Source: Ophthalmolycus amberensis
Taxonomy: Eukaryota > Chordata > Actinopteri > Perciformes > Zoarcidae
Length of the DNA stretch: 64,000 nt
Direction: 5' to 3'
Assembly (NCBI GenBank): GCA_024529925.1
Contig: JAFEUB010001373.1
Span: 1,163,501-1,227,500, forward strand
Position numbers and translations under genes: made by a program. The notes under the pieces were generated by a model. The model saw only the letters and a list, made by a program, of their open reading frames with translations, was not told the DNA's origin and did not search any database. Positions 46,641 through 59,034 of this stretch are shown here, piece after piece; position 1 is the first letter of the stretch; every line of letters begins with the position of its first letter.

Positions 46641-49600
46641 AGGGAGGCATCAGGCATGCACACCCACAAAAGATAAACGTCAAAGCCAAGGACAGGTTCA
46701 CAGTTCAGGTCTGTCTTAAAACAACGGTCAGGTCGGTCAGGGACATTGAAACAGGTTTTGATTGCTGTAATAAATCCTCCTGTTCTGGTCTTTAATGCGC
46801 TAAGTGATGGGGGACAAAATCCACAGTCCTTATTCTGTGCATAAGCATATTGCAGTATATCTGAAGTTGATATCTTCAGATTTAGACAATTTACGAACCT
46901 CACATTTGCTTCAGATAAACTGTAGAATGTTCAAATCTCAATATATATGTCCTTGTTGTATTAATTTAGCTGGATGAAGACTTGGCTTCCATTGTCTCTC
47001 ATCACTATCAGTCCACGGTGTTTGTGTTTAGTCAACTCAAATTGATCGAATGCAGATTATCATAAATGTCGGGGGCTCTGGACATTTGGGTTCAGTGGTG
47101 GAAAGAAACTATAAGTACATTAACTCAAGTACTGACTGTACTTTATTACAACACAACAGGAAAATAAATAGTCCAAGCTACATTTCAATTGATTATGGGG
47201 ACATTTTATATATGAATGTAAATTCATCTTCTTACTGAATGTGTGCTCTAACACTGAATGAAAGTTCTTTGACTGATGAATTTAGCTGGTTTTGTTTTAA
47301 GTCTGTTGTCTCTTTAATGTGACATTTTTAATGTGTTTTTTGTCTTTTAAGTCGGTTATTTGTGTTTTTATTTGGTAAAATTTTTACATTGCCATCTTGG
47401 CCAAGATCCCCTTTTAAAAGAGATTAAAGATCGCAGCGTGATTATTCTGGTTAATAATAAAAGTAAATAATTAAGTAAAGGATTTGAACATTTCTTCCAA
47501 ATATTTCATGATGAAAATAAATGTGATTGGCACAATATTTTAGTTTGGGTAGACATACATTTGGCCATTATAGATTCATCTTAAACAAAAACAAACCCAG
47601 GGAAAAAGTCATTCGCTTCCAAGCGCCACCCAGGAGTTACGAAGCAGAACTAAAGCCTTATATGAATTTACACGTCCGTCGTCTGTCACGTGTCATCTGT
47701 TTTTTGCACGATGTGTCACCCTCCGGTTGCGTGTGCAGGTGCGCTCGCTGGAGTCAGCCAACAGCAAGCTGGAGCTGCAGATCAGAGAGTTCTATGACAA
47801 GAGAGCTCCTGCCTCCCAAGACTTCACCGGCCACTTCGCCACCATCACTGAACTACGAGCTCAGGTACCGCTTACATTTTACAGAAACGATGTCACAAAC
47901 AACACTGAACTACGAGCTCAGGTACCGCTTACATTTTACAGAAACGATGTCACAAACAACACTGAACTACAAACACAGCAACAGCATGCGTGTGGTGTCC
48001 AAACAAGGATGGATTACCAAAGCAGACAACCGACAATGTGCACATGCTGTAGAGACACATAAACACTTGTAACTTAATCATCTATTGTGGCTTTCAGTCA
48101 AAACCACTGAAATATACAGTGTTATGTTTTAGTGTCTATCGTGTAAAAATGACACGTAATGTACTGATGTGTATGAATGACACTAGACTCACATTTTCAT
48201 TTTCTTCCCATTTAGCTCATGCACAGGGGTTTAGAGAATCAACGTGTCATCCTGCAGGTTGACAATGCTCAACTGGCTGTTGACGACTTTAAAATGAAGT
48301 AGGTGGGCCCTCCTCTGTTGCTTCATGCCAAAATCCACACGCGTCACTTTAGTCTGTAGCTTTTAAAAAAAAGTCAAACAATTGTATTCATTTGTTTATT
48401 CTATGTTGTTGGAATAACACTATCGGGCTCTGCAACATGGAGAAAATCTAAAGTCACATTCATTTGGGCAAATACCTCAATATTAAAATCTTAGGGTTGG
48501 CTGTTGGTGTCTTTACAAAATATTTACACTGTGAGATTTCTGACAGATTCTCATCAGTGATGTGGACATAATGACTAAGAACACTCTGCTTATGCATTAA
48601 TGCTGTAATGCAGCATTTAAAACCAGAAAAAAAACCCCCACTTATGCCATTGTATGATGTTATGATGTCCAAAATATATCATCTCATAGCATGATATCAA
48701 TATAATGTCCATATTGTTTCCAACCCTATAACATTTACATCTACTGGAACAGACTAGAAACTCATTTGATTGAATTACAACACGTGGCTTCGTTCTTCAG
48801 GTATGAGACGGAGCTGAACATGCGTACGATGGCGGAGGCCGACGTGTTGCGTTTCCGAGAGGTCAGGGACGGACTGACTCTTGATCTCAGTGACCTGGAG
48901 CTGCAGATAGAAGGTCTGAGAGAGGAGCTGGTGTTCGTGAATAAAAACCAACAGGAGGTGAGATCCACTTGACCTTTAATGGTGACTTTTCATGTGCAAT
49001 GGTGCCATCTGTTGGTCGTGGCAGCCACGACTCGCACACCTGCAGAGGGGCAAGAGATAAACGTGTCCATGTTGCAGGAGCTGAGTCACATGAGGATCCA
49101 GCAGACTGGCATGGTCAATGTGGAGGTGGACAGCCCAAAGTCTGTTGATCTGGCTTTGGTCCTGCAGGAGATGAGGGAGCAGTATGAATCTGTGATGGTG
49201 AAGAACAAGCAGGAGCTCGACAAATGGTTCCAGTCTAAGGTGAGATGCCAGCGCAACATGCCTGACAATGTAGAAACTGTGACGATGAAAAGATCATGAT
49301 GTCATGGGATTTATTATATCTTTATACGTGTGTGTGTGTGTGTAAAAAAAAAAGGTGGAGACCCTCCAGACGCAAATGGTGACATCTTCACATGAGGTGA
49401 AGACGTTTTCCACAGAGCTGTCAGAGGTGAAGAGGACCTACCAGAGTTTGGAGATAAGTCATCAAAGCACCGTCACAGAGGTAATGAGCCGAACTGACTG
49501 AATGCAAAAACACACTTTCACAATACTTAATCAAGGTACTCTACCAGGAATGTGCGCTTACATGTATTTGACTGGAAAGTGCTTTAATTAAGTATTGTGC

Positions 49601-50237
49601 AGATACATCACGAACATGTAGTAATAATTCCCGTCTGTTCTGCAGTTTCAGTGCCTGAAGCAGAATATGGAAGAAGTGAAGAGTCGATACAGCGTTCAGC
49701 TCAGCCAGCTGCAGCTGGTCATCAACACGCTGGAGACTGACCTGCAGCAGCTGAAAGTCTCCATCGAGCAGCAGCAAACTGAGTACAGCCTGCTGCTGGA
49801 CATCAAGATGAGGCTGGAGCTGGAGATCGCTGAGTACCGGAGGCTGCTGGATGGAGAGCTGCGTGAAATAAAGAAGTGAGTGTTTCGGTTCTTTAAAGTG
49901 AAAGCAGCAGGCTAACAGATAAATCAATCAAATATGATTTGAAATAATGTTCCCATCTCTCCCCAGGACTGTGGTCATCGCCAAGGTTGTGGAAGTGGAA
50001 GTGGAAGTGGAAGGTACGAATCCCAATCGTGAACGAAACCAACTTTCTGATCTTGTAACAGTGTCATCGGCTCAGGCTTGTTGTTGACTGTCGTCTCACG
50101 ATGCATTATGTGTGTTCTCCACCTCTGCAGAGCATAAACCCCGCATCGAGAGGAGAGTGAAGACCATCGTGGAAACGATTGTTGATGGACAGGTGGTCGC
50201 CTCCGATGTTGACGTCAAAGTGGAGGACATTCAGTAA
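46046..50237 (+). CDS. Type I keratin (krt-A), exon 1 split by an extra intron
   Basis: Acidic intermediate-filament protein that pairs with type II keratin; 461 aa. Exons: 46046-46393, 47739-47864, 48216-48298, 48801-48957, 49078-49239, 49355-49480, 49646-49875, 49967-50013 and 50131-50237 (TAA). Sizes 83, 157, 162 and 126 are those of the type I keratin gene. The head is Ser-rich with repeated SRSIS units. The rod begins NEKATMQNLNDRLATYLEK and closes LELEIAEYRRLLDGE. The tail is short and ends VETIVDGQVVASDVDVKVED. Oddities: an intron after EK inside the helix-initiation motif, a 57-bp duplication of the second exon's end including its donor (47847-47960), and an acceptor at 49354 preceded by a poly-A run. 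The exact teleost keratin symbol is not assigned. Confidence 0.9.
46573..46636. repeat. (CA)n microsatellite in krt-A intron
   Basis: Uninterrupted CA dinucleotides over about 64 bp. Confidence 0.95.
47090..47230. repeat. Dispersed fish repeat, family R3, 5' fragment
   Basis: TTCAGTGGTGGAAAGAAACT and AAGTACATTAACTCAAGTACT open a widespread teleost repeat whose other end is seen at about 62955-63420. It lies inside the extra krt-A intron. Confidence 0.55.
47847..47960 (+). repeat. Perfect 57-bp tandem duplication spanning a krt-A exon-intron border
   Basis: Copies 47847-47903 and 47904-47960 are identical, and a third begins (ACTGAACTAC) before diverging. Each copy contains the exon end ACTGAACTACGAGCTCAG and the donor GTACCG. 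The unit is 19 codons, so splicing at either donor (47864 or 47921) keeps frame. Confidence 0.95.
49002..49015 (-). promoter_or_regulatory. CTCF-core-like motif in krt-A intron
   Basis: On the minus strand CCAACAGATGGCAC matches the CTCF core CCASYAGRKGGCRS at 13 of 14 positions. A similar match, CCACCAGGTGTCAC, lies at 50844-50857. Function is not shown. Confidence 0.25.
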
Positions 50238-50687
50238 CACCGTCGTTCACTTCTGCTGCCACAAAACGTTTTACTGACTCAGACAATACTTGCTTAATTA
50301 ATGAATTATTCACTAGAGTCAGCGGTTAACTTGTAATTTGAAGTTGACTGTATACAAGGTGTGCTTTAAGGGGGTTACTTTTCCTTTCTTTCCTTTTGTT
50401 TTTATTGCAATGATAGAGCAAAGTTGCAGCAAGTGGTGATCTTTCCTTCACGGATGCTTACTCCGTTGTGAGACCTAAAAATTATTAAAAAGTCCGAAAG
50501 CAAAGATGAAGATGCGTTTTCCTGATCACAAACATGTATTTAAATACAGAAACGTTGATTATAGTTTGATAATGGGTCTTCCACTGGCACAAATTCTACT
50601 TTTTGTATGATATCCAAATAACAAAGGAGTTTTTAAAGGGTTAAAAGATTCAAGCAAGTTTTAGGCCATGTAAAGAAAATTATAAAA

Positions 50688-50693
50688 AATAAA
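50688..50693 (+). terminator. Polyadenylation signal of krt-A
   Basis: AATAAA about 450 nt after the stop. An earlier variant, ATTAAA at 50484-50489, could be used instead. Confidence 0.5.
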
Positions 50694-50699
50694 TAATGT

Positions 50700-53600
50700 T
50701 TTAATGTTCGAGCTCAGGATTGGCGTCTCTTGTATTTTCCCCGCGCAGACAATCTGCCGAAAATCCCAACAATACACTAAAATAAACCAAATCAGACATT
50801 GATTCTATACGGGAAAATGTTTAGGGTGTAATTTCACTCCCGACCACCAGGTGTCACCTTTGTCTTACTCTCTAAAAGTGAAGTCCTTTCGCAACCTGAG
50901 TAGATTGCGCAATCTTGTTTTTCTTAAGTGGGAAAAGATTGTTGCTGCACAAGACACATTTAGAAACGCGATTATTACAGGACAATACATAATAGTCCAC
51001 AAATAGCACGAAATCACGGCACAACACTGATGTCGTGTTGTACATTATAGGAAAGAATGATCATGTATTAATACAATTTTAACAGAACCATTCAGAGAAT
51101 AAAAGCTTTTTTTTTAAAGTGTAGATTTGGTTCTATGAGGTCATCTAGTCACATGAGTCACCAAAGACTTCTTCATTTGGGTGGAGCTGAATCAAGCAGA
51201 GACTTCCAAACATCAGTCGTTCACCTGTCAATGGAGTTAATCTCTTGGTTAAAATGACTCAGGATGAACTAATTCCGCCCTTTCACTGCTTCTGTGCTGC
51301 ACGCATTATTGCTTATTGTCAATGGTATTATATGTAATTAGTGGCACTGATGTATGATCGTGTTGTTTCTGCAGCTGCAAGTTTCGGCAAAGAAAGCTGG
51401 ATTCAGTTGCCTTACTGTCTAGACCCGACATTTAAAAGGATTATGCATGACTAGACTTCAAAACTAAATCATTAAAAAAAACCTCTATGCACCAGTGTTG
51501 GACAGATACAACTCCCATCAAACGTACGTACAGAAAGCCACGTTGAAAATGTAAATCCTGACGATGAATTTGTTCTCCTGTTGTCAAACGCCGAATTGTC
51601 AAAGTAAAAAGTTGTCATACACTTGTCCTTTTTGCTGTTTTTCTAACTCGATTTACAGATTGTTTGTGTGCACCACATGAGGAAGGTTTTCCCTCAGCTA
51701 AATGAAATGATCTTTAATATTATCAAAAACAATGAAGTGCTTTTTGTGCACATGGGCTCTTCATTCAGTTTAGTTGACTGACAGTATCAAAGAGACAATA
51801 CAAAGTATAACTTACTTTTATTTCTATTAGAGACAGAAAAAATGACTCTTCTTAGTTCTGAGTACTGTTGTAAATTTCCAGAACTCTCATCAGGGGTGTT
51901 GCATGACATAAGGCTGTAAAGGGTGCGGTTGATACTGGCAGGTCGTCGCAGGATGCAACAGAAACCAGTCTGGGCCTGAAATAAAGCAAACACAGAGGAG
52001 CATTGTTAAAATACACATACGGTGAGTCATCGCAGCGCTCACTCTCTACAGCATGAGATAGAAAGGAAGCTGTTGCAGGTAAGCACTGCAGGCTATTCCT
52101 CATGTCAGCACATTCTGAGTTTAGTGCTCCAGTTTCCACCACATACAAGCTGCAGTTATTTGTGTCAGAGAAAGACTTCGTACTTGGACTTGAATGGGCC
52201 TTCTGCATTCTGAAAAGTCATTCCCGTTCACATGAAAGGTGGACGATGGGGTGTGTGACCTATAAATGTGTTTTTTTGGCAGGCCCTGCAGGTTGAACCC
52301 CCCCCCCCACACATGCATTGCATAGCAGATTGTCCCCCACTAGATGCAGGGCATACAAATGAGTCTGCAGTGAGGTTTGAATACAGTTTAATATGTCGTC
52401 TGAAAATCCGAAAAATTCAGAACACACCAGTTTTCATGAGTAAACTGTAAGCATGCACACCTCATTTGTACTTTGCTTCACAGGACAGGCACACCTTGTC
52501 ACACCTTGCCACACCTTCACACATACCAGCACCATTACTCACTCAGCCCACATGTACAACAACTCTGATCTACTTTGACAGAGCGGAAGAGTCTGTTTCT
52601 CACGGATCGTTGTATTACAATTAAATATCTTCATTTTGTTTTCAGATGAATCAAATATATTATATGATGTGTAGGTTGTTACCACCATGGAAGCATTTTG
52701 AGATATGAGATGCAACATTTAAGGGAATGTGAAGCACAGGTAATAGCTCGAACACGATTGTGTTTTACTTTAACAAAAATCCCAAAGATGTCGTGCTTCA
52801 GACTCAGTACTGTATAACCACAGTGAGTCTCATGTGAGGGCCGCTGAGCAGCTCCGTAGAGCAGCTAGGAGTCAAGTGCTCTGCTCAAGCAGCGGGTCAT
52901 CTTCTGGTCACAAACTCATTTCTCTACCTCTAGACCACTGCTGCTTAAAAATGAGTATTATGTGATTTTACTGTGTTTTTTTTTTTCAACGAAATAAATG
53001 TCAATATTTATTCCTAAGTGAGTAAGAAAGTGCAATAAGCAATTCTACTAAGTTAAGTACAAATCTTCTTAATAAACACTAAAGTACGCAGCATTTAAAG
53101 ACTAGTGTTAAATCAGTAAATCAACAAAGTTTAGATTTTTCCCAACCAGTTCATATCAGTACAGGAATTATTAGGAATCATGCAGGCATTAAATGCATTT
53201 GATTATATTTGTTAAGTTGAGATGTCCACAGAAGAAGGAAGCACTGGGAAGCATAGTTTTGTTTTGTTTTTAAATTAGAAAGATTGAAGTTCGGAAATTC
53301 CGTTACAATCTTAGTTAATTATCCGACTGAAGTGCAGAGCAGTGTGAGAGATGTCTCTGATAGCGAGTGCTGTGTGGGCTGATGCAACAGCTGCTGCCTG
53401 AGGAAGAATGCCTGTCTGACAGCAGCCACTAAATGTCTGCTATGTGCATAGTTTATCATTTGTTCAATTACTTCAGTGATTAATGTATTTGCAAGATATG
53501 CAATGTGTGTCAATATTCTTTATTCTCACAACCTTTATCAATCCACAGAATACAGATTAGCCCTTTTAATTGTCACACTGATCTACAGTAAACTTTACTT

Positions 53601-55070
53601 AAACAAACTCAACCAGTACGTTGTAATACGACACTGTTAAACCGCTGCCACACCCCCGTGTTATTCTATCACGAGGATGTCTGATTGCACAAATATAACA
53701 ATGTGCACAGACTCTATCGCGGTGCCATGTATAATGTGAACGCACATTTCAGCCATCACTTGTGCTGGTAGTGCAAAGGATTCATATTTAGGAAGTGAGA
53801 TTGGAACAAATAACGTTCACCACTTTGAATTGCTCTGGTACATTTATATATAGATTTCTTTTGCTATTCTTCTGTGCTGTATAATACTTGCAGGCATCTG
53901 CAAATGTAGCAGTGAAACCCTTAATGAAGTGCAGAAGTTGGTGTGTCGGTGTGAAAATGCAGTCTCCAGAGATTAAATTATCCTCACTCATATATTACTC
54001 GGGTTTTAAACTATCTAAGTTGGACATTATTTATGGCTGTTTAGCACACGCATGAGATGAGTTTGCAACCTCAAAATGAAAAGCAGCAGTGACAAGAAGC
54101 ATCTGGTTTGTATTACTCCAGGCTGTAGATGTGAACAGTCTGCAATAGTAATTTGTTGTGTCGAAGTAAAACAACTCTTGAGGCAAAATGTTCGAAATAA
54201 AACACCCAGAATTCTCATGTTTGAAAAGAATCCAAAACTGCCAGGAAAGGTACAAATGCTTGTAAAGACTTGATTGAAATTCTGTGGTGAAACGGAAAGA
54301 AGCAAACAGGGAGGAGCTTGTTCTTGTCTGGACCTGATGCACATGCCAAAGTACAATGCCATGAAGAGTAATACGGTTAGGTATTAACTTCCATGGACGT
54401 CATTAAAAACGGCTTCTAACTGGCAACCCTGCAGGCTATTGTTGAACAAAACATAAAATAATTTATAAAGTTCAGGATTTACTGAAACTATGACTAACAA
54501 AAGAACCAATTCTTAAAATCTGACTTTCATGCAACATAACACCGGGAGAAAAGACAAAGAGGTGTGTGAGAAGACACTGATCCATTTTACCATGTTCATC
54601 ACAGTGCTTCTTACCACATAACAGGTTTGTCCGGCAGTCTTGCTCAACAGTCATGGCACAAAGTAAAATTCAACTGAAGTTGAAAAACTGCCAGATTTGA
54701 CTGAATCACTAACCGGAGGCTGACAGTTACGTGAGTGGCTGTTTTACAAATTGCAGTATATTTTGTAGCAATAAAAGATAAAGGTTCACGAGGATTTAAT
54801 GTCTTCGTGCGCATTAATGTGGTGCATGGGAAAAAAGGATGGTTGGAAAAATGAAGCCATTGTATAAGGTTTGCAGGTATGAGGTTTTATTGAATTCATT
54901 CAATTTTGTAACAAAAGGATTAAGTTAAATCCCTCTTTCTCCTTCTGATGGTCTCACAAAAATGAGCCAGAAGGGTGACGGGTGTGGTAGAGCAACCGTG
55001 TTAGGTAATGCTCCTCCCTTCAGTCCTGCATTCCCCCTCCCACACCAGAGGCAGCAGCAGCCTTGTACAG
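50700..55070. other. Intergenic region krt-A to krt-B
   Basis: About 4.4 kb, AT-rich, with no recognisable gene or keratin remnant. Short frames near 51787-52320 and 54031-54362 have no splice structure or family resemblance. A C-run lies at 52300-52308. Confidence 0.5.
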
Positions 55071-55078
55071 TATAAAAA
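55071..55078 (+). promoter_or_regulatory. TATA box of krt-B
   Basis: TATAAAAA 82 bp upstream of the start codon; the leader continues uninterrupted into exon 1. Confidence 0.75.
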
Positions 55079-55152
55079 GGGGACGACGGGAGAGCTGTGC
55101 ATCTTCGTCCATCTCATTCTCTCCCAGGCAGACCTCCTCAGCAGTCTTCAAC

Positions 55153-57293
55153 ATGTCCAGTTATTCCACCTATAATTCAAGCAGCGGTGGAGGCTTTAGT
55201 AGATCGCCTAGAACCTCTGGTGTAAGCTTTATTAGAAGCTCTTCACAACAGCCTTCTTATGCTTCGAGCATGCATGGGGGTGCAGGTGGGACAAAAATCT
55301 CTGTTTCCTCTAGTTTTGGCGGTGGAAGCAGTTATGGCAGTGGAGGTGGTTACGGCATGGGAGGGGGAGGGGGAGGCTTCGGCGGAGGTGGCGGCATGGA
55401 CCTCCATGTTGGGGCCAATGAGAAGGCCACCATGCAGAACCTGAACGACCGTCTGTCCAACTACCTGGACAAGGTGCGCAGCCTTGAGAACGCCAACGGC
55501 GAGTTGGAGATCAAGATCCGCCAGTTCTTGGAGAGCAAGAGCTCCCCCGCTTCTCGTGACTACTCTGCTTACGAGGCCACCATTGCTGACCTGCACGGAA
55601 AGGTATGTCACATGACCTCTGAATCCTGAATGAGATAGCAAAGCGTGCCACACTGTAATGTATCATGCAATGCAACTATTGGTGTTGAAAATGATGCATT
55701 GGAGGTTTAACTTACCTTGAGTGGTAAGGCATATGTATGATTATGTAATACATAATGTTTACAGAGTGTCACAGAGACAGTTTGAAGGAAGTAATTGCAC
55801 TAATCATGTCAAATGAAACCTTGCGTCATCACACAGATCCAGAATGCCACCTGTATCAATGGAGGCATCTATCTGTCCATTGACAACGCAAAACTGGCAA
55901 CAGACGACTTCAGAACCAAGTAAGTATCAGATATGAGAGACAGAAAGTGTCTAAAACTAAATTGAAAATGACTCTGAACCAATACATGGAAGCTGTATAG
56001 ACTGATTGCAGATGTCCGATCTCTTGCTGCCTCACAGGTTTGAGAATGAGCTAGCCATGCGTCAATCAGTAGAGGCCGACATCGCCGGTCTCAAGAGACT
56101 GTTGGATGAGCTGACACTGGCCAGATCAGACCTGGAGATGCAGATCGAAGGCCTCAGGGAGGAGCTGATCTTCCTCAGAAAGAACCACGAGGAGGTGGGT
56201 AGCAAATGCTTGACAGCAGTCGACTGAGTTGGTTTGCATTTAATTTGCTGTCTCGAATGTAGAAAAAAATCCACTCAAACACCTCAGCAAACATCCACCT
56301 TTTAACAAACTCCTCTTATTCAACAGGAATTGGCAGCCATGGGAAGCCAGATAGGTGGACAGATCAATGTGGAGGTGGACGCAAAACAACAGCCAGACCT
56401 GAGCACCATTATGGATGAGATGCGTGCACAATATGAGGGTGAGGCCAGGAAGAACCAAAAAGAGCTTGAAGGCTGGTTCCAAACAAAGGTAAGACCAAAA
56501 CCCTGGTGGGGCTATTAATTGCCTGAGTAACGTCTCATTGACTGTTTAAACGGACACATATGTAACATATGTATTTATATATGACACTGTTGTTCTCCAA
56601 TGTCTGCTCCAGTCAGAGTCGCTGAACAAGGAGGTGGCAGTCAACACAGAAACCCTCCAAACATCAAAGTCAGAAATCTCTGAGCTCCGTCGTTCATTGC
56701 AAGGCCTGGAGATCGAGCTGCAGTCCCAACTTAGCATGGTAACAGACAATGATCTGGGGCAAATCTTACATACAATTTAATGCAACCACAGTAGGTTTCA
56801 GTTATTCACTCCTTCACTTCTCCATCTCTCTTCTCTTACCCTTCCTCCTCCAGAAAGGGTCCCTGGAAGGCACTTTAGCTGAGACAGAGGGACGGTATTC
56901 CATGATGCTCCAGGGCCTCCAGATGCAGGTGACGAGCCTGGAGGAACAGCTGATGCAGCTGCGTTGTGACATGGAACGACAGGGCCAAGAATACCAAATG
57001 CTGTTAGACATCAAGACTCGGCTGGAGATGGAGATTGCAGAATACAGGCGGCTGCTGGACGGAGAGGGCGGGTAATTCGTCTGCAAAGAACAATTTTGTC
57101 CTTTCATTGTCAGCTAATAACTAACTCTGTAAATTGAGGCAATGTACTGATATTAAATGCAAGAACTGTAACTCTCCCCCTCCACAGTGTCAGCAGTACA
57201 AGCAGTTCAAGGACCTCCTCTAGCAAGGTGACAATTGTAACAGAGGAACTGCGGAATGGCGTGGTGGTGTCCTCCTCTAAAAGCACCAACTAA
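55153..57293 (+). CDS. Type I keratin (krt-B)
   Basis: Acidic keratin of 433 aa. Exons: 55153-55602, 55837-55919, 56038-56194, 56327-56488, 56613-56738, 56854-57071 and 57188-57293 (TAA). The exon plan (83, 157, 162, 126) is classical for type I keratins, with exon 1 undivided. The head is Gly/Ser-rich, with runs such as YGMGGGGGGFGGGGGMD typical of epidermal-type keratins. The rod starts NEKATMQNLNDRLSNYLDK and ends LEMEIAEYRRLLDGE. A short Ser-rich tail follows, finishing VVVSSSKSTN. The start is the first ATG after the TATA box, in the context TTCAACATGTCC. The tail differs from krt-A and krt-C, so those two look more closely related to each other. Confidence 0.95.
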
Positions 57294-57370
57294 TTTGTCT
57301 CCTGTCACCTGACGACCACAAGCAACGTATTAATTACTCAAGTACTTCCTTCACAGACACATGAAAATGC

Positions 57371-57376
57371 AATAAA
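57371..57376 (+). terminator. Polyadenylation signal of krt-B
   Basis: AATAAA 78 nt after the stop codon; a second AATAAA follows at 57428-57433. Confidence 0.75.
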
Positions 57377-57439
57377 AGTCTGTGGTTTGCTAACTATCAT
57401 TTGTCTTGTTTGACTTATTTGTGTCTTAATAAAGTCGAT

Positions 57440-58995
57440 CGTGTCATGGTTTTGAGATGAAGCAAAGGTCTTGTGAAATTACATATTTCATCTTCAAGAG
57501 TTACTTTAGGTATTTGAAAGATTTAAGATACGATTATTTTGACCGATATGTGTGAAAAACTTGTCCAATGAAATCCCAGTAGCTTGAGGTATAGCAGTGT
57601 CGGACATATTATGTCCTGGATATAAAAGGATAGAGAAATTCGGGCTGTGAATATAAAGTTGCTGATAGCCATTCTGAGGCTAGTTTGGAAATTCTGAGCA
57701 AAGAGTATTGATGCCCTCCCCCTCTCAACAATTTTAAGTTCAGGACTTTAGCCTTAGAAGCCACACAATGTACAGCCGTACAGTACCAGACATACAGCTC
57801 AGACAGCATGCACGCTCCAAAAAAACTTTTTTTTAAGAGGAACAATAAAGCTACAATGTAGAAATGTATAACCTTAATACAACACAATTTGGGATTTTAC
57901 AAAGAACATAAGAACGTACCTATTCTAATTGGACACTAGGGTATAGTATGACCATAAAACTGAGCAAAAATCTGGACGTTTCAGGCAAGATGTAGCCTAG
58001 TAATGATTTCTGCATCACTTAATAAATCTAAAAAAAATTACATGTAAATTGGCACATGCTGTGGAATATTGGTGTTGTTTACCTTTTAATAATATTGTAG
58101 ATATGTATCAGCATTCACACGCTGTTGAAGTCTCTTTCGTGAGTTGTTTTAATCCATAAAAATGCTGCTGCCATCATAAATAATAAATTAAATTAATTTA
58201 ATTTTGAGTTAAATATGAGGATACTAAACGTTTTAATAAAATAATACTTTTTGTTGATTGATCAATATAATTAAGAACAAACATGTAAGAATATATGTGT
58301 AAAAGAATCTGTCTGGCATTTCCAAAGCGGAACTATTTGTGTTGTGTTTAAGTGAGGTCCGGTCGTTGTTAGGAGTTGCGCTGTTCACCTGCCAGGTGCC
58401 ACCAAAGGTGCAACGGAGCATAATGTTTAAGTCACGTTGCTGTGTAGTGATGCTCATAAAGATTACATTAAGTGAAGACTCGTAGGGCTGGAATTGAGCG
58501 GGTTAACGCGGTCAATGAGGTGTGCAGAGTTATATGTACGTTTCTACACGATGCTTATAGCGGTTGGATATGCTAACGGTAGCTAGCAGCTAACATGCTA
58601 ACGGTAGCTAGCAGCTATCATGCTAACGGTAGCTAGAAGCTAACATGCTAACGGTAGCTAACATGCTAACGGTAGCTAGCAGCTAACATGCTACCGGAGT
58701 GGACACATGTTAGCTGCCGACACACGTAGCATACATTGGGTTTATTAGAGCTTAGTTACTATCAATACAACTTGTAGAGAGCTGTGATATGGAACCTTAA
58801 AACATTCAGACAAAACATTAATTTAATGCTGCTTTAATCTGATACAGTTGGTAATAGCTTGAGTAAGATCAAGCTGTTACCAACCTTATCTGATTAACAA
58901 AACACTAATTATTCATCTATGAGGGACAATAATAGAAATGTGGAATACCCGTTCATTACAAGATATAAAAAAACACAAGAACGTTAAATTCAACT
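57440..58995. other. Intergenic region between convergent krt-B and krt-C
   Basis: No gene recognised. A GCTA-rich minisatellite occupies 58570-58697. Confidence 0.55.
58570..58697. repeat. 25-bp minisatellite with internal palindromes
   Basis: Five tandem copies of a unit built from ATGCTAACGGTAGCTAGCAG plus CTAAC (lengths 25, 25, 25, 18, 25) and a partial sixth. The unit is full of GCTAGC and TAGCTA palindromes; the copies differ by one or two bases and one 7-bp deletion. Confidence 0.95.
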
Positions 58996-59003
58996 GCACG
59001 ATC

Positions 59004-59009
59004 TTTATT
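59004..59009 (-). terminator. Polyadenylation signal of krt-C
   Basis: AATAAA on the minus strand, 26 nt past the krt-C stop codon. Confidence 0.75.
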
Positions 59010-59034
59010 GATTTTTGATAATCCTTTCAGTTTA

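Larger units (their letters stand above)
46394..47738 (+). other. Extra intron in krt-A
   Basis: GTAAGAC donor and GTGTGCAG acceptor flank 1345 bp lying within what is normally the undivided first exon of type I keratin genes. It contains a (CA)n tract and an R3 repeat fragment. Confidence 0.75.
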
